The notes beneath the pieces are model-generated. The model was not told the DNA's origin. It did not search any database and saw only the letters and a list, made by a program, of their open reading frames with translations. Below, piece by piece: positions 52,431 to 60,980 of a DNA stretch of 64,000 bases. The position numbers and the translations under genes are program-made. Location of the stretch: NCBI RefSeq assembly GCF_030283145.1, contig NZ_JASNWE010000004.1:1-64000 (forward strand), written 5' to 3'. The stretch comes from Actinomadura xylanilytica (GTDB taxonomy: Bacteria; Actinomycetota; Actinomycetes; Streptosporangiales; Streptosporangiaceae). Position 1 is the stretch's first letter, and every line of letters begins with the position of its first letter.

Positions 52431-53937
52431 CGTCGTCTCCCTGGCGCTCGTCTGCGGCACGCGTCGACGCCGGGTTCGCCGCCAGCACGCCGCCGAACGC
52501 CAGCCGTCGCCGCGTCTGGTCGGGCCGAACCACGTCGACCACCGCGACCTCAGCCGTGTCGGTCATTCCGAAGTCATGCGCGATCTCCAGCAGGCCGAGC
52601 AGATCCACCGGCCGCCGTAGCCGCTCGGCCGCCGCGCGGAACGCCGCCGCGACGTCGACGCCGTCCGCGTCGCCCGTGAACGCCGCCAGATGCGCGCGCA
52701 GTTCGGCGTACTGCGGACCTCCCCATGCCCGGGTGTCCGCGGCCGACATGTCCTCCGCCTCGTCCCATTCCCGCAGCGGCGTGGGCGGCTGGGGCGGCCG
52801 AAGGTCGCTCATCGTCTGCCGCAGCTGGCCGACGTCGGCCATCGGCAGGCGGCGTAGCGGGGCGACGACCGTGTTGCGGCGCGAGCCGGGCACCCATGTG
52901 TGAAACCCGGACATCACGTCCCGCAGCAGCTCGTCCACCTGGCGGTCCCGCATCGGGTCATGGTTGCGCACCTGCGTGGTGATGACGTGTGACGCCTGCC
53001 GTTGCGCGGCCAGCACCTCCTTGACGCCCTGCTCGATCCGGCGCGCGATCTCGGCGAGCTCCCGCCGCTGTGGTTCCGGCATCAGGTCGGTGAACCCGTG
53101 CCGCAGCACGGTGCGCAGCAGATTCCACAGATCGTCGATCTGTGCCGGGTCACCGACCAGGCGCAGCGCCCCGGCGAACGCGCGGCCCTCCGGCGTCGCG
53201 TCCATGATCTGCCGACCGCGCTCCAGGTACTCGCGCAGCACCTCCCCGGTCGGCCGCACGTCCTGCCGCAGGTCGGCGACGACGTCCCGCTGCATGGCTT
53301 TGATCGACTCGGCGACGCGGGCGAAGTCGGCGGGCAGCTCCCGTGCCAGATGCAGCACGTTCTCCGCCGCCTCGAGCAACTGGTCGTCGTCGACGGCGTC
53401 AACGACGCCGCCCCGTTCGAGCCGGTCGAGTTCTCGCCGACGCTGATCGATCTCCGTCTGGAGGCGCGCCATCCGGGCCATCACGTCCGGATCCGCGTCC
53501 TGCGCGAGCCGCTCGACCGCCTCCAACAGTGTCCGGACCCGGGACTCCGACACCCTGGTCCGCGCCCCGCCGACCCGACCGGCCACCTCGAGCGCACCGA
53601 CGCCATGTGCGGACAGCCGGTACACCTCGACGTCGTCGGAGACCTGCCGCACCAACCAGCCCGCGTGCACCCACTGCCTGCACAGGTCACGGGCGTTCCC
53701 CGAAGGCAGCGGCTGGTCGCCCTCGTAGCCGTGGCCCGCGGCCCGCAACTGGTCGAGGGCGTCGGCGATCTCCGCATGGGCGTCCGCCACCGCCACCGTC
53801 GGCCGCTCCGGGGTGAACATCATCGCCAGCACGGTCACCACGAACGGCGCATAGGTCCGGTGGAGCAGATCGAGCATCGGGTTCTGGAACGCCCGGAGCG
53901 CACCCTGATACGCGCCCCCCACACCTCGTGTACCCAT
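52423..53937 (-). CDS. jetA: Wadjet kleisin-like subunit JetA (DUF3375)
   Basis: 504 aa from ATG 53937 (MGTRGVGGAYQGALRAFQNP). DUF3375/MukF-like kleisin: N-terminal winged helix (LCRQWVHAGWLVRQVSDDVE, VYRLSAHGVGALEVAG), a long helical middle (LQTEIDQRRRELDRLERGGV, ESIKAMQRDVVADLRQDVRP), and a C-terminal part (LRPPQPPTPLREWDEAEDMS) that would contact JetC. First gene of the operon; its promoter should be in the 230 bp to 54170, where no operator was recognised. A TetR gene follows upstream on the same strand, separated by that gap, so it is unlikely to be part of the operon. Confidence 0.94.
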   Translation of the reverse strand: MGTRGVGGAYQGALRAFQNPMLDLLHRTYAPFVVTVLAMMFTPERPTVAVADAHAEIADALDQLRAAGHGYEGDQPLPSGNARDLCRQWVHAGWLVRQVSDDVEVYRLSAHGVGALEVAGRVGGARTRVSESRVRTLLEAVERLAQDADPDVMARMARLQTEIDQRRRELDRLERGGVVDAVDDDQLLEAAENVLHLARELPADFARVAESIKAMQRDVVADLRQDVRPTGEVLREYLERGRQIMDATPEGRAFAGALRLVGDPAQIDDLWNLLRTVLRHGFTDLMPEPQRRELAEIARRIEQGVKEVLAAQRQASHVITTQVRNHDPMRDRQVDELLRDVMSGFHTWVPGSRRNTVVAPLRRLPMADVGQLRQTMSDLRPPQPPTPLREWDEAEDMSAADTRAWGGPQYAELRAHLAAFTGDADGVDVAAAFRAAAERLRRPVDLLGLLEIAHDFGMTDTAEVAVVDVVRPDQTRRRLAFGGVLAANPASTRAADERQGDDDE

Positions 53938-54170
53938 CGCCGACCAGGGTACGACCTGGGCTCGACGCCACGCACCCGAGCGCCGACACCATCGTCCTCA
54001 TCTCTACCCGTCGCGCACCCCATGGGACGGTTCGCCGCGTTTACGACTTCATCCGCATCGAGGCGACGGGCAAAGCGTTCGCAGTTCAGACCCGCGGCCC
54101 GTGGCGGACGGCGATCCGGGCAGCCTGTCGCGACCGCCGTTGGAGCGCTCCTTTCACCTTCCCTTCTCCG

Positions 54171-54746
54171 TCAATCGGGGGCGGCGATGTTCGCGCGAAG
54201 GAGCGCGAGGAAAGCGCGGAAGAGGCCCGGCATGTCGATGTCGTCGGGAGACAGCAGCCACTGTTGCTGGAGGCCGTCCATGACGGCCAGGAGCAGGGGC
54301 GCGGCCTGCTCGGGCGTAACACCGCCGGGCAGCTCGGGACCGCACTCGGCGCGGATCAGTTCGGCCATCCACGCCCGGGACGCGCCGTAACGGTCCCGGA
54401 AGAAGTCCGCCGCCGGATGGTCGTCCAGAACGCTCTCCGCGGACAGGACGGTGAACGACTGCACGATCCCGCGCCGCTCTTGGTTGTAGTCGATGAGCGC
54501 CGACAACGTGTCCAGAGTGATCTTCCCGCCCGCACCGCCGAGCGCGATCACGTCCAGGCTGCGCTCGTCCCGCATTCGCAGGACCTCGGCCAGCAACCGG
54601 CTCTTGCTGGGGAAGTAGTGCAGGACGCCCTGCTGGGACAGGCCGACGCGCTCGGCGACGGCGGCGATCGAGGCACCCGCGTAGCCGCGTTCACCGAAGA
54701 CCTCCAGGGCGGCGACCAGGATCTCCTCACGGCGGTTGCGGCGCAT
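54171..54746 (-). CDS. TetR-family regulator
   Basis: 191 aa from ATG 54746. N-terminal helix-turn-helix ASIAAVAERVGLSQQGVLHY followed by FPSKSRLLAEVLRMRDERS is typical TetR; the C-terminal domain (PEQAAPLLLAVMDGLQQQWL) resembles regulators that neighbour family-3 beta-glucosidase genes. It is divergent from a GH3 stub (54863) with a palindrome between them, so the original target was probably that glucosidase and itself. The glucosidase is now truncated; the intact alpha/beta hydrolase behind it may have come under this control. Confidence 0.92.
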   Translation of the reverse strand: MRRNRREEILVAALEVFGERGYAGASIAAVAERVGLSQQGVLHYFPSKSRLLAEVLRMRDERSLDVIALGGAGGKITLDTLSALIDYNQERRGIVQSFTVLSAESVLDDHPAADFFRDRYGASRAWMAELIRAECGPELPGGVTPEQAAPLLLAVMDGLQQQWLLSPDDIDMPGLFRAFLALLRANIAAPD

Positions 54747-54792
54747 AACGCTCAGGATAGGCCCGAGTTTTTATAACAAGGAAATCACATAC

Positions 54793-54812
54793 CCTACCGA
54801 TCACTCGGTAGG
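54793..54812. promoter_or_regulatory. TetR operator in divergent intergenic region
   Basis: CCTACCGA and TCGGTAGG form an inverted repeat of 8-bp arms around TCAC, between the TetR start (54746) and the plus-strand gene (54863). The position fits dual repression. Confidence 0.75.
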
Positions 54813-54862
54813 TATCGTACCGTGTCGACATTCGCGACGTGCCGCCGACAAGGGACACGAGG

Positions 54863-55030
54863 ATGGATCTGGACCTCGATGCCAAGGCCCACCTTCTGGC
54901 GAGGCAGGACATGTCGACGCTCCCGGCGGAGCCGGCACCCGGACTGCGCTCCATCGTGATGTCGGACGGTCCGATCGGCGTCCGCGAGACCGAGTGGTCG
55001 CCCGCCGCCCCTTCCTTCGAGACCGAGCGG
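54863..55030 (+). pseudogene. GH3 beta-glucosidase, N-terminal stub
   Basis: ATG 54863 gives MDLDLDAKAHLLARQDMSTL, then GLRSIVMSDGPIGVRETEWS, the conserved N-terminus of family-3 beta-glucosidases (LSDGPxGVR motif). About 750 residues that should follow are gone. The reading frame continues into the alpha/beta hydrolase start, making a chimeric frame from 54839 to 55750. Confidence 0.75.
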
Positions 55031-55063
55031 ATGACGGTGATTCGCCTACGGAGGCCCGCCCGC

Positions 55064-55750
55064 ATGAAGTTGAATGTTCACCAACTCGGGGACGGTGACC
55101 GCACCGCGATCCTCGTGCACGGCGTCATGTCGTCCGCGCGCACATGGGTACGGGTGGCGCCGCTCCTCGCCGCCCGCGGCTACCGGGTGCTCATGCCCGA
55201 CCTGCGCGGCCACGGCGCGAGCCCGCATGCCGCCTCCTACACCGCCGAGGACTTCGCCGGCGACCTCGTGGAGTCGCTGCCCGCCGGAGCGGACGTGGCG
55301 ATCGGCCACTCCCTCGGCGCGCTGTCGCTCTCGCTCACCGTCGCCGAGCTGCGCCCCGCCAAGGCCGTCTACAGCGACCCGGCCTGGACGATCGGCGACA
55401 CGGCTCCCCTGTGCGACTTCGGCCGCCGGACCAAGACGATGACGCGGGAGGACATCGCCGCCATGAACCCCCGCTGGGCCCTTGAGGACATCGGCGCGGA
55501 GAAGGCCGACTTCTCGGACTGGGACGTGAGAGTCATCGATGCGCTCCCCGAGCTCGGCCCCCGCGCTCCCGAACACCCGATCGTCCCCTCCCTCGTCCAG
55601 GCCGCCGACCCTAGCTTCGTGGTCTCTCCCGGCCTCGCCGCCACCCTGCGCCATCGTGGCTTCGAGGTACGCGTCGTCCCCCGCACCGGCCACTGCATTC
55701 ACCGCGACGATCTGGACGCCTTCATGGCGTCCCTCCATGGATGGATCTGA
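55064..55750 (+). CDS. Alpha/beta hydrolase
   Basis: 228 aa from ATG 55064 (MKLNVHQLGDGDRTAILVHG) with GGAGG 9 nt upstream; the frame is open further back through the GH3 stub, so a longer fusion protein (296 aa from 54863) may be made. Family features: HGVMSSARTWVRVAP (oxyanion hole), RVLMPDLRGHGAS, nucleophile elbow AIGHSLGALSLSL (Ser in GHSLG), acid probably in VVSPGLAATL-flanking region, and catalytic His in RTGHCIHRDD. Cytosolic esterase- or lactonase-like. The substrate is unknown. It may be expressed from the TetR-controlled promoter. Confidence 0.88.
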   Translation: MKLNVHQLGDGDRTAILVHGVMSSARTWVRVAPLLAARGYRVLMPDLRGHGASPHAASYTAEDFAGDLVESLPAGADVAIGHSLGALSLSLTVAELRPAKAVYSDPAWTIGDTAPLCDFGRRTKTMTREDIAAMNPRWALEDIGAEKADFSDWDVRVIDALPELGPRAPEHPIVPSLVQAADPSFVVSPGLAATLRHRGFEVRVVPRTGHCIHRDDLDAFMASLHGWI

Positions 55751-55852
55751 GCCCCCCGGGGCGAGCCGGACGCCGCACCATCCCTCACAGAACCGGGCTT
55801 TCCCGAGTTCGGCACAGCCCCTGACACTCCCATCAGACGATCGGAGCCAACG

Positions 55853-56749
55853 ATGAAGAAGACGCTGACCGCACTCGGCCTGGCGAGCCTGGTGCTCGTG
55901 GGCACGCCGCCCGCCACCGCCACCGCCACCGCTCCCGCCAAGTCGGAACCCCTGCGCATCCTGCTCACCAACGACGACGGCTACACCGCCCCAGGAATCA
56001 AGGCCGTCTACGACAAGCTCACAGCCGCCGGTAACGACGTCACCATCGTCGCGCCCACCGAGAACCAGAGCGGAACCGGTACGGGACAAGCCTTCGGCGG
56101 GACCGTCAAGGCGTCGCACGTCTCCGAGGACGTGTGGGCGGTGACGGGCACGCCCGGCGACTCGGTCATGTTCGGGCTGTTCCACGTCTTCAAGGACAAG
56201 AAGCCCGACCTCGTCGTTTCCGGAACGAACTTCGGCCAGAACATCGCCGCCCTCGCCAACCATTCCGGCACCCTCGGCGGTGCCGTCTCGGCTCTCGACC
56301 ACGACATTCCAGCCATCGCGGTCAGTACCGAGTTCTCGCCCGATGGCTCCCCGGAGGCGACGCTCAACGCGCAGCGCCACACCGCCGCATTCCTCGCGGA
56401 ACTCATCGCCAGCCTGCGCGCGAAGGCCGGCAGGGGCGCCCTGCTGCCCGAAGACGTCGGCCTTAACGTCAACTACCCGATCGTCGGCCCGGACGGCGAC
56501 CGCCCCGCCACCGACTGGGCGCTGACGAACCAGGACCGGCAGCCGATCCTCGTGCCGTCCTACACCGACAAGGGGGACGGCACCTACGCGATCGGAATCT
56601 CCTACGCCCCACGCGAACCGGGCCCCAGGGCCGACCTCGTCGCCCTCGCCGCCGACAAGATCAGCATCACGCCGATCGACGCGAACTGGACCGCCGGCGC
56701 CATCGCCTACGGCAGGGCCGGCAGCCTACTCCGGGGCCTCAAGCCCTGA
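55853..56749 (+). CDS. surE: Secreted SurE-type 5'/3'-nucleotidase
   Basis: 298 aa from ATG 55853. Unusually for the family, it has an N-terminal signal peptide (MKKTLTALGLASLVLVGTPP, then ATATATAPA cleavage zone), so this SurE acts outside the cytoplasm. The phosphatase motifs are intact: ILLTNDDGYTAPGIKAVYDK (metal-binding Asp pair), APTENQSGTGTG, VTGTPGDSVMFGL, and VVSGTNFGQNIAALANHSGT. Cytosolic SurE dephosphorylates nucleotides and other phosphomonoesters in stationary phase; an exported form probably scavenges phosphate. Monocistronic; a strong hairpin lies about 150 bp downstream. Confidence 0.93.
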   Translation: MKKTLTALGLASLVLVGTPPATATATAPAKSEPLRILLTNDDGYTAPGIKAVYDKLTAAGNDVTIVAPTENQSGTGTGQAFGGTVKASHVSEDVWAVTGTPGDSVMFGLFHVFKDKKPDLVVSGTNFGQNIAALANHSGTLGGAVSALDHDIPAIAVSTEFSPDGSPEATLNAQRHTAAFLAELIASLRAKAGRGALLPEDVGLNVNYPIVGPDGDRPATDWALTNQDRQPILVPSYTDKGDGTYAIGISYAPREPGPRADLVALAADKISITPIDANWTAGAIAYGRAGSLLRGLKP

Positions 56750-56902
56750 CCGAACGCCGCGACAGGGTGCCGGTTGAGCACCACGAAGAAGTTGGACCGA
56801 GCATGGCATGGGCCCGCTCAGAGACGCGGGGCAACGCTCGTCGAATTCCGCCCGGTGCACCTCCGGGACACGACGACCCGTACTTCCCCAAGCCGTGGCT
56901 GC

Positions 56903-56933
56903 CTGGGCGATCCCCGCCCTGGGGATCGCCCAG
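56903..56933. terminator. Perfect 13-bp hairpin terminator
   Basis: CTGGGCGATCCCC pairs with GGGGATCGCCCAG around loop GCCCT. Lies between convergent surE (stop 56749) and the minus-strand lipid cluster (stop 56994), so it can serve both. No T-tract. Confidence 0.8.
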
Positions 56934-56993
56934 TGCCGTCTCGTGCTCGGCGAGGGCCAGTAGACGCTGGTGACGCTGTGGCTCTGTCCTTGA

Positions 56994-57251
56994 TCACTGG
57001 GTGGTGCCGTCGTGGATCGCCGTCCCGGCGTACTCGTCCAGTCGCCCGGACGCGTCGGCGAGGTCGGCGGAGGCCACCACGCAGGCGGTGACGTGGTCGT
57101 TCAGCGTGCGGTACAGCCAGGGTGGCGCGGCGTCGTGTGCTCGGAGCCGGACCGCGAGCCGGCGCAGCCGTGCGGCGCACTCGGCGAGCACTTCGGCGTC
57201 GGCGCCGAGGACTCGGGCGTGGGCGGTGATGGCGTCGGTGCGTCCGGGCAT
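56994..57251 (-). CDS. Small helical protein, last gene of oxidation cluster
   Basis: 85 aa from ATG 57251 (MPGRTDAITAHARVLGADAE). Predominantly helical (LAECAARLRRLAVRLRAHDA, then ACVVASADLADASGRLDEYA); no motif recognised. It starts 16 bp after the lipase gene's stop on the same strand, so it is probably the last gene of the P450-peroxidase-lipase operon. Could be a small accessory or a chance open frame; the compact spacing favours real. Confidence 0.55.
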   Translation of the reverse strand: MPGRTDAITAHARVLGADAEVLAECAARLRRLAVRLRAHDAAPPWLYRTLNDHVTACVVASADLADASGRLDEYAGTAIHDGTTQ

Positions 57252-57267
57252 GGGCTGGCTCCGTGGG

Positions 57268-59391
57268 TCAGTGTGCGGGCAGGGGGACGGCCGGCGAACG
57301 CAGGCTGCTGCGGGCGGGTGCGACCAGGCACAGCACCGGGCGGGCGCCGTCGAGGCCGAGCGCGTCGAGCCACCGGGCCAGGGGGTGGCCGGAGGAGCCG
57401 ATGGTGAGCCGCATGCCGGGAGACGGGTGGACCCACCGACGCCCGCGTTCTTGGATGTGCGAACGCTGCGGGATTCCGTCGCTCCAGGAGTAGACGACGA
57501 GGTCACGGTGCACGAACGGCAGCCTGCGGCCGAGGGAGCCGGCCAGCGTCAGTACCGTGCCGTCGGTGTCGGCGACCGTCATGGACACGGGACGGTCGCC
57601 GCCCGCCACGCGCACCCTGCCCACCGAGGCCGAATGCCCCCAGACCTCGGCCGCCACCGCGTGGGCCCGGTCGGTGGTGAGCACCGAACGCAGGAAGCAG
57701 GTACCCAGGCCGCGGTGCTCGCCGGACGGCAGCAGTTCCCGCCACAACCGGGACGGACGCGACCCGTTCGGATCGGCGACGACGACCCCGAGGTGCGCCT
57801 CACCGTAGTCGCCGAGAGGGGTCCCCCGGTTCTCGAACGCGTGGAGTGCGACGAGCGCGCGGCCACCCACCCGCACCGCGCGTCCATGCTCGCCGGGCAG
57901 CCTCGCGACGGCGGCCGGATCGGCCGTGAAGTAGGCGGTGAGCGCGTTGCCCTCCAGGCACCGGAGCGGCAGCCGGACGGTGCCGCCGGTGGTGGTGACC
58001 ACGCTGGTCGTCGTGGCCCCGGGCTCGCGGTCGTACAGCCGGTAGAGCTGCGACCGGACGACCGGGCCCTGGAAGGGCCTCAGTTGCTCCTCCAGGCGGG
58101 CGCGGACCTCTGGGAGGTCTTCGACGATGTTGGCCGTGTAGTGGTCGATGCCGTGGCAGGCGGGGAAGACGTGGGCGGGGTCGGTGTAGTCGACCACGTA
58201 CCAGTCCGGGTGCAGGTCGAAGCAGGAGCCGGCGCCCTGGCCGTCAAGGCTGGGGATGAGATCGTGCTGGTTGGTGATGCTGGCGACCCACGTGTGCGGG
58301 GAGACGGGCCGCTTGAAATCGATCGGCGACCCGATGGCCACCACGTGGGTGACGGGGTGGCGGGCGCAGAACCGCGGGTCCTGCGCCAGGTTCATGACCG
58401 CGCCGCCGCCGGCGCTGTGGCCGATCAGGGCGACGTCCTCGCCGGGCGGGACTCCGTAGTCCTCGATGGCCTTGGCCAGGGCGCGGCTGAAGGGGGCGCT
58501 GTCCATCAGGGTGCTGCTGAACGCGCCGAGCAGGTCGGCGGGCGATTCCAGGTCGGGGTGGCCGATCCGCATGCCCGGCACCTGCACGACGTGCCGCCGG
58601 GTGCCGTCCGGGCCGGTCACGGTCTGCACCAGGGCCCGGCCGGTGGGACCGACGACGCGGATGTTGGTGAGGAAGTCGAGCAGCGATCCGTGTGCCCCGA
58701 GCCGTGCGGCCTCACCGGGATCGGAGGCGGTGCGGCGGGCGGCGCCCTCGCCCACGTCCAGGGCGGCGATCGCCCGGTTGCTCAGCCCGGTGATGGGGTC
58801 GGCGCTGGCGGCGGCCTCGCCGCTGGCGATGAGCCAGGCGGTGCGATCGTTGAGCGGATTGCGGTCCAGCAGGGCGCGCAGCGCCAGGAACTCGCCGAAG
58901 ATGGGGGCGATCGCGCTGAGCGTGCGGGCCGTGCCGCGGTTTCTGATCAGGGTGCACAGGGCCCGCACCGCGTCCATCTCACGCTCGGCCGCCACCGCTT
59001 CGTGCAGCCGCGCCAGCAGCGGATCGGTGACCAGTTCGGGGTTGTCCAGGCAGACGGCGGCGATGCGCAGCCGCAGCGAAGTCGTCATCATCCGGACGGC
59101 CAGGCTCCGCATCCGGGCCATGCCCCCGAGCTTGGAGCCGAGGGCGCCGACCGGCCCGCCCGCCATGGAATAGCCCAGCCCGCGGCGGTCGGTGACCGCG
59201 CGCAGCACCGCCCGCTGCGCCCGCGCCCCGGCGGCCGGCGCCCGGCGCAACGAGCCGTGGACGGCTCCGTCCGTGGCGGCGGCGGTGGCATGCCGGGAGA
59301 CCTCGCGCAGCGTGGTGGCGACCTCGGCCAGTTCCCGTGCGGCCTCGCGCAGCACCCGGGCGGCCGGCTCGGGGTCCTGATCGGCGGTCAT
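57268..59391 (-). CDS. Lipase/esterase fused to acetoacetate-decarboxylase-like domain
   Basis: 707 aa. ATG 59391 overlaps the peroxidase stop by 4 bp (ATGA); the longer frame upstream lies inside the peroxidase gene. Residues about 1-200 are helical (EAARELAEVATTLREVSRHA; RMRSLAVRMMTTSLRLRIAA). Around 290-330 an alpha/beta hydrolase core has the nucleophile in VALIGHSAGGGAVMNLA, with DGTRRHVVQVPGM before it and FPACHGIDHYTANIV (His) after. The C-terminal 240 residues read as an acetoacetate-decarboxylase-like fold (NALTAYFTADPAAVARLPGE, RVGGRALVALHAFENRGTPL, GTCFLRSVLTTDRAHAVAAE). No Schiff-base Lys was confirmed. Probably frees fatty acids for the adjacent dioxygenase and binds or processes the product. 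Confidence 0.82.
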   Translation of the reverse strand: MTADQDPEPAARVLREAARELAEVATTLREVSRHATAAATDGAVHGSLRRAPAAGARAQRAVLRAVTDRRGLGYSMAGGPVGALGSKLGGMARMRSLAVRMMTTSLRLRIAAVCLDNPELVTDPLLARLHEAVAAEREMDAVRALCTLIRNRGTARTLSAIAPIFGEFLALRALLDRNPLNDRTAWLIASGEAAASADPITGLSNRAIAALDVGEGAARRTASDPGEAARLGAHGSLLDFLTNIRVVGPTGRALVQTVTGPDGTRRHVVQVPGMRIGHPDLESPADLLGAFSSTLMDSAPFSRALAKAIEDYGVPPGEDVALIGHSAGGGAVMNLAQDPRFCARHPVTHVVAIGSPIDFKRPVSPHTWVASITNQHDLIPSLDGQGAGSCFDLHPDWYVVDYTDPAHVFPACHGIDHYTANIVEDLPEVRARLEEQLRPFQGPVVRSQLYRLYDREPGATTTSVVTTTGGTVRLPLRCLEGNALTAYFTADPAAVARLPGEHGRAVRVGGRALVALHAFENRGTPLGDYGEAHLGVVVADPNGSRPSRLWRELLPSGEHRGLGTCFLRSVLTTDRAHAVAAEVWGHSASVGRVRVAGGDRPVSMTVADTDGTVLTLAGSLGRRLPFVHRDLVVYSWSDGIPQRSHIQERGRRWVHPSPGMRLTIGSSGHPLARWLDALGLDGARPVLCLVAPARSSLRSPAVPLPAH

Positions 59392-60980
59392 CGGGCACCC
59401 CGCCAGGTCATGCTGACGAATCGAGGCTGCGGGTCCTCCGGGACGTTGCGGTGCAGCACATCCGAGATCGTGCGGGTCGTCCCGATGATCCGCATCCCGG
59501 CCGGAGAGAACGTCTCGGCGTTGCACAGCCGTGGCGCCAGCAGCGGATTGGTCAGCGCCTGCGAGAACGCGTCGATCGCGATGATCTTGGTGAGCAGTGG
59601 CGGGAGGATGGCATCGGCCGACCCCGGCTCCTCGGCGAACAGGCCCACGTACAGGTCGACGTCGTCCACGCCGCGGTACAGCCCGCGCAGGGCCTCGTGG
59701 ACGCGCGGATCGCCGGAGATCTGCTCGAAGCGGCGGACGCGCGGGAAGCGGCAGTGCGCGCGGTAGTCGTTGTAGGGGGCCAGGTCCACCGCGCGCGAAC
59801 CGGCGATGGACGCCACGTCCACCTCCCGCAGGCCCGGGTCGGTGTTGAACAGCCCGATGCGCCCGGCCCGCTGTTCTGAGGCGTCCTCGAACAGCCGTCC
59901 GAGCCCCGCCTCGGGCAGCAGCGCACTGCCGAACAGTGTGGCCGCCAGCGGCAGCTCCCTGCCGCCGACGACCAGTTCGGACGGGACCAGGCTGTGCCAG
60001 CGGTAGACCAGGTTGAACTCGATGGACGCCCAGTTCTGCCGGTGCCAGGGCGCGCCGGCCAGCCGGGTGCTCAGCGCCGGATCGAGCAGGAAGCGGAAAT
60101 GGTACGGGGTGATGTGGTTGATGTACTCCTCGACCACCAGCTTGATGACGATGGCGAGCACGATGTTGCGGGCCGTCTGGAACAGCCGCTCGTCGTCCCA
60201 TTTCGGGTACGCGTCCGCCAGCACCCGCGCCACGCGGTTGTGCTCGCGCAGGAAGAGCACGGTGAACATGGTGAAGCCGACCTGCGCGTTGCCCCGGTCG
60301 CCTCCGGTGGCGAACAGGGTGTCCCGCGCCGGCCCGTCGAGCCGGTCGAACAGGGCGACGCTCAGCGCCGCGAACTCCGGTTTGATCTCCCCGTTCTCGC
60401 ACAGGTGGGGCGGGAACTCCCCGCCGTTGACGAGCCGGCTCTTGAGCAGGCCGCCGTCGAAGGCCCGGACGGCGTCGGTCTGCTCCTCGGTGAGCCCGTA
60501 GACGGGGTTGACGTCGATCTCGTGATTGGAACTGGTTCGGCGCGGGTCTCGGGGGACATGGGTGTCGCCGCGCAGGAATCCGTCGGTGAACCACTGGGCG
60601 AAGTAGGCGAAGAGCACCGTCGATCGAGGACAAGGGATCATCTCCTCGCCCCGGGCGAACAGGTCGGCGGCCCGCTCCACCGGCGGCCGTCCCTCGTCGC
60701 GGCCGGGCACCGGCGGAAGGTGCCGGGCCATGTAGGTGCGGTCGGTCAGGGACGCCCACGAGGTGTAACCGGACCTGGTGCTCAGCGGCTCCGGCCGTCC
60801 GGGCATCTCGCGGACCGCGCTGTCGACCAGCGCGGCGTTGAGGCGCAGCCGCAGCCCCGGGGTGGCCTCCGCCAGCCGCCACAGCGGGCGGCCGTGGGTG
60901 AGGGCGAGGTAGCGCAGCCGGTTGGCCGCCCCGTCGGTGCCGATGCCGCGTGCCTTGATCCGCTCGTTGCGCATGCTCAT
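59388..60980 (-). CDS. Haem peroxidase-type fatty-acid dioxygenase
   Basis: 530 aa. ATG 60980 overlaps the P450 stop by 4 bp. Animal-haem-peroxidase superfamily: FTMFTVLFLREHNRVARVLA (peroxidase signature), LFQTARNIVLAIVIKLVVEE, and ASIEFNLVYRWHSLVPSELV, in which Tyr 326 and His 329 stand as Tyr385 and His388 do in cyclooxygenases and as in plant/fungal fatty-acid dioxygenases. The Tyr would form the radical that abstracts hydrogen from a fatty acid; the His ligates haem. The C-terminal half (RRFEQISGDPRVHEALRGLY) matches the family. No signal peptide. It is flanked by P450 and lipase genes; product likely a fatty-acid hydroperoxide. Confidence 0.88.
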   Translation of the reverse strand: MSMRNERIKARGIGTDGAANRLRYLALTHGRPLWRLAEATPGLRLRLNAALVDSAVREMPGRPEPLSTRSGYTSWASLTDRTYMARHLPPVPGRDEGRPPVERAADLFARGEEMIPCPRSTVLFAYFAQWFTDGFLRGDTHVPRDPRRTSSNHEIDVNPVYGLTEEQTDAVRAFDGGLLKSRLVNGGEFPPHLCENGEIKPEFAALSVALFDRLDGPARDTLFATGGDRGNAQVGFTMFTVLFLREHNRVARVLADAYPKWDDERLFQTARNIVLAIVIKLVVEEYINHITPYHFRFLLDPALSTRLAGAPWHRQNWASIEFNLVYRWHSLVPSELVVGGRELPLAATLFGSALLPEAGLGRLFEDASEQRAGRIGLFNTDPGLREVDVASIAGSRAVDLAPYNDYRAHCRFPRVRRFEQISGDPRVHEALRGLYRGVDDVDLYVGLFAEEPGSADAILPPLLTKIIAIDAFSQALTNPLLAPRLCNAETFSPAGMRIIGTTRTISDVLHRNVPEDPQPRFVSMTWRGAR

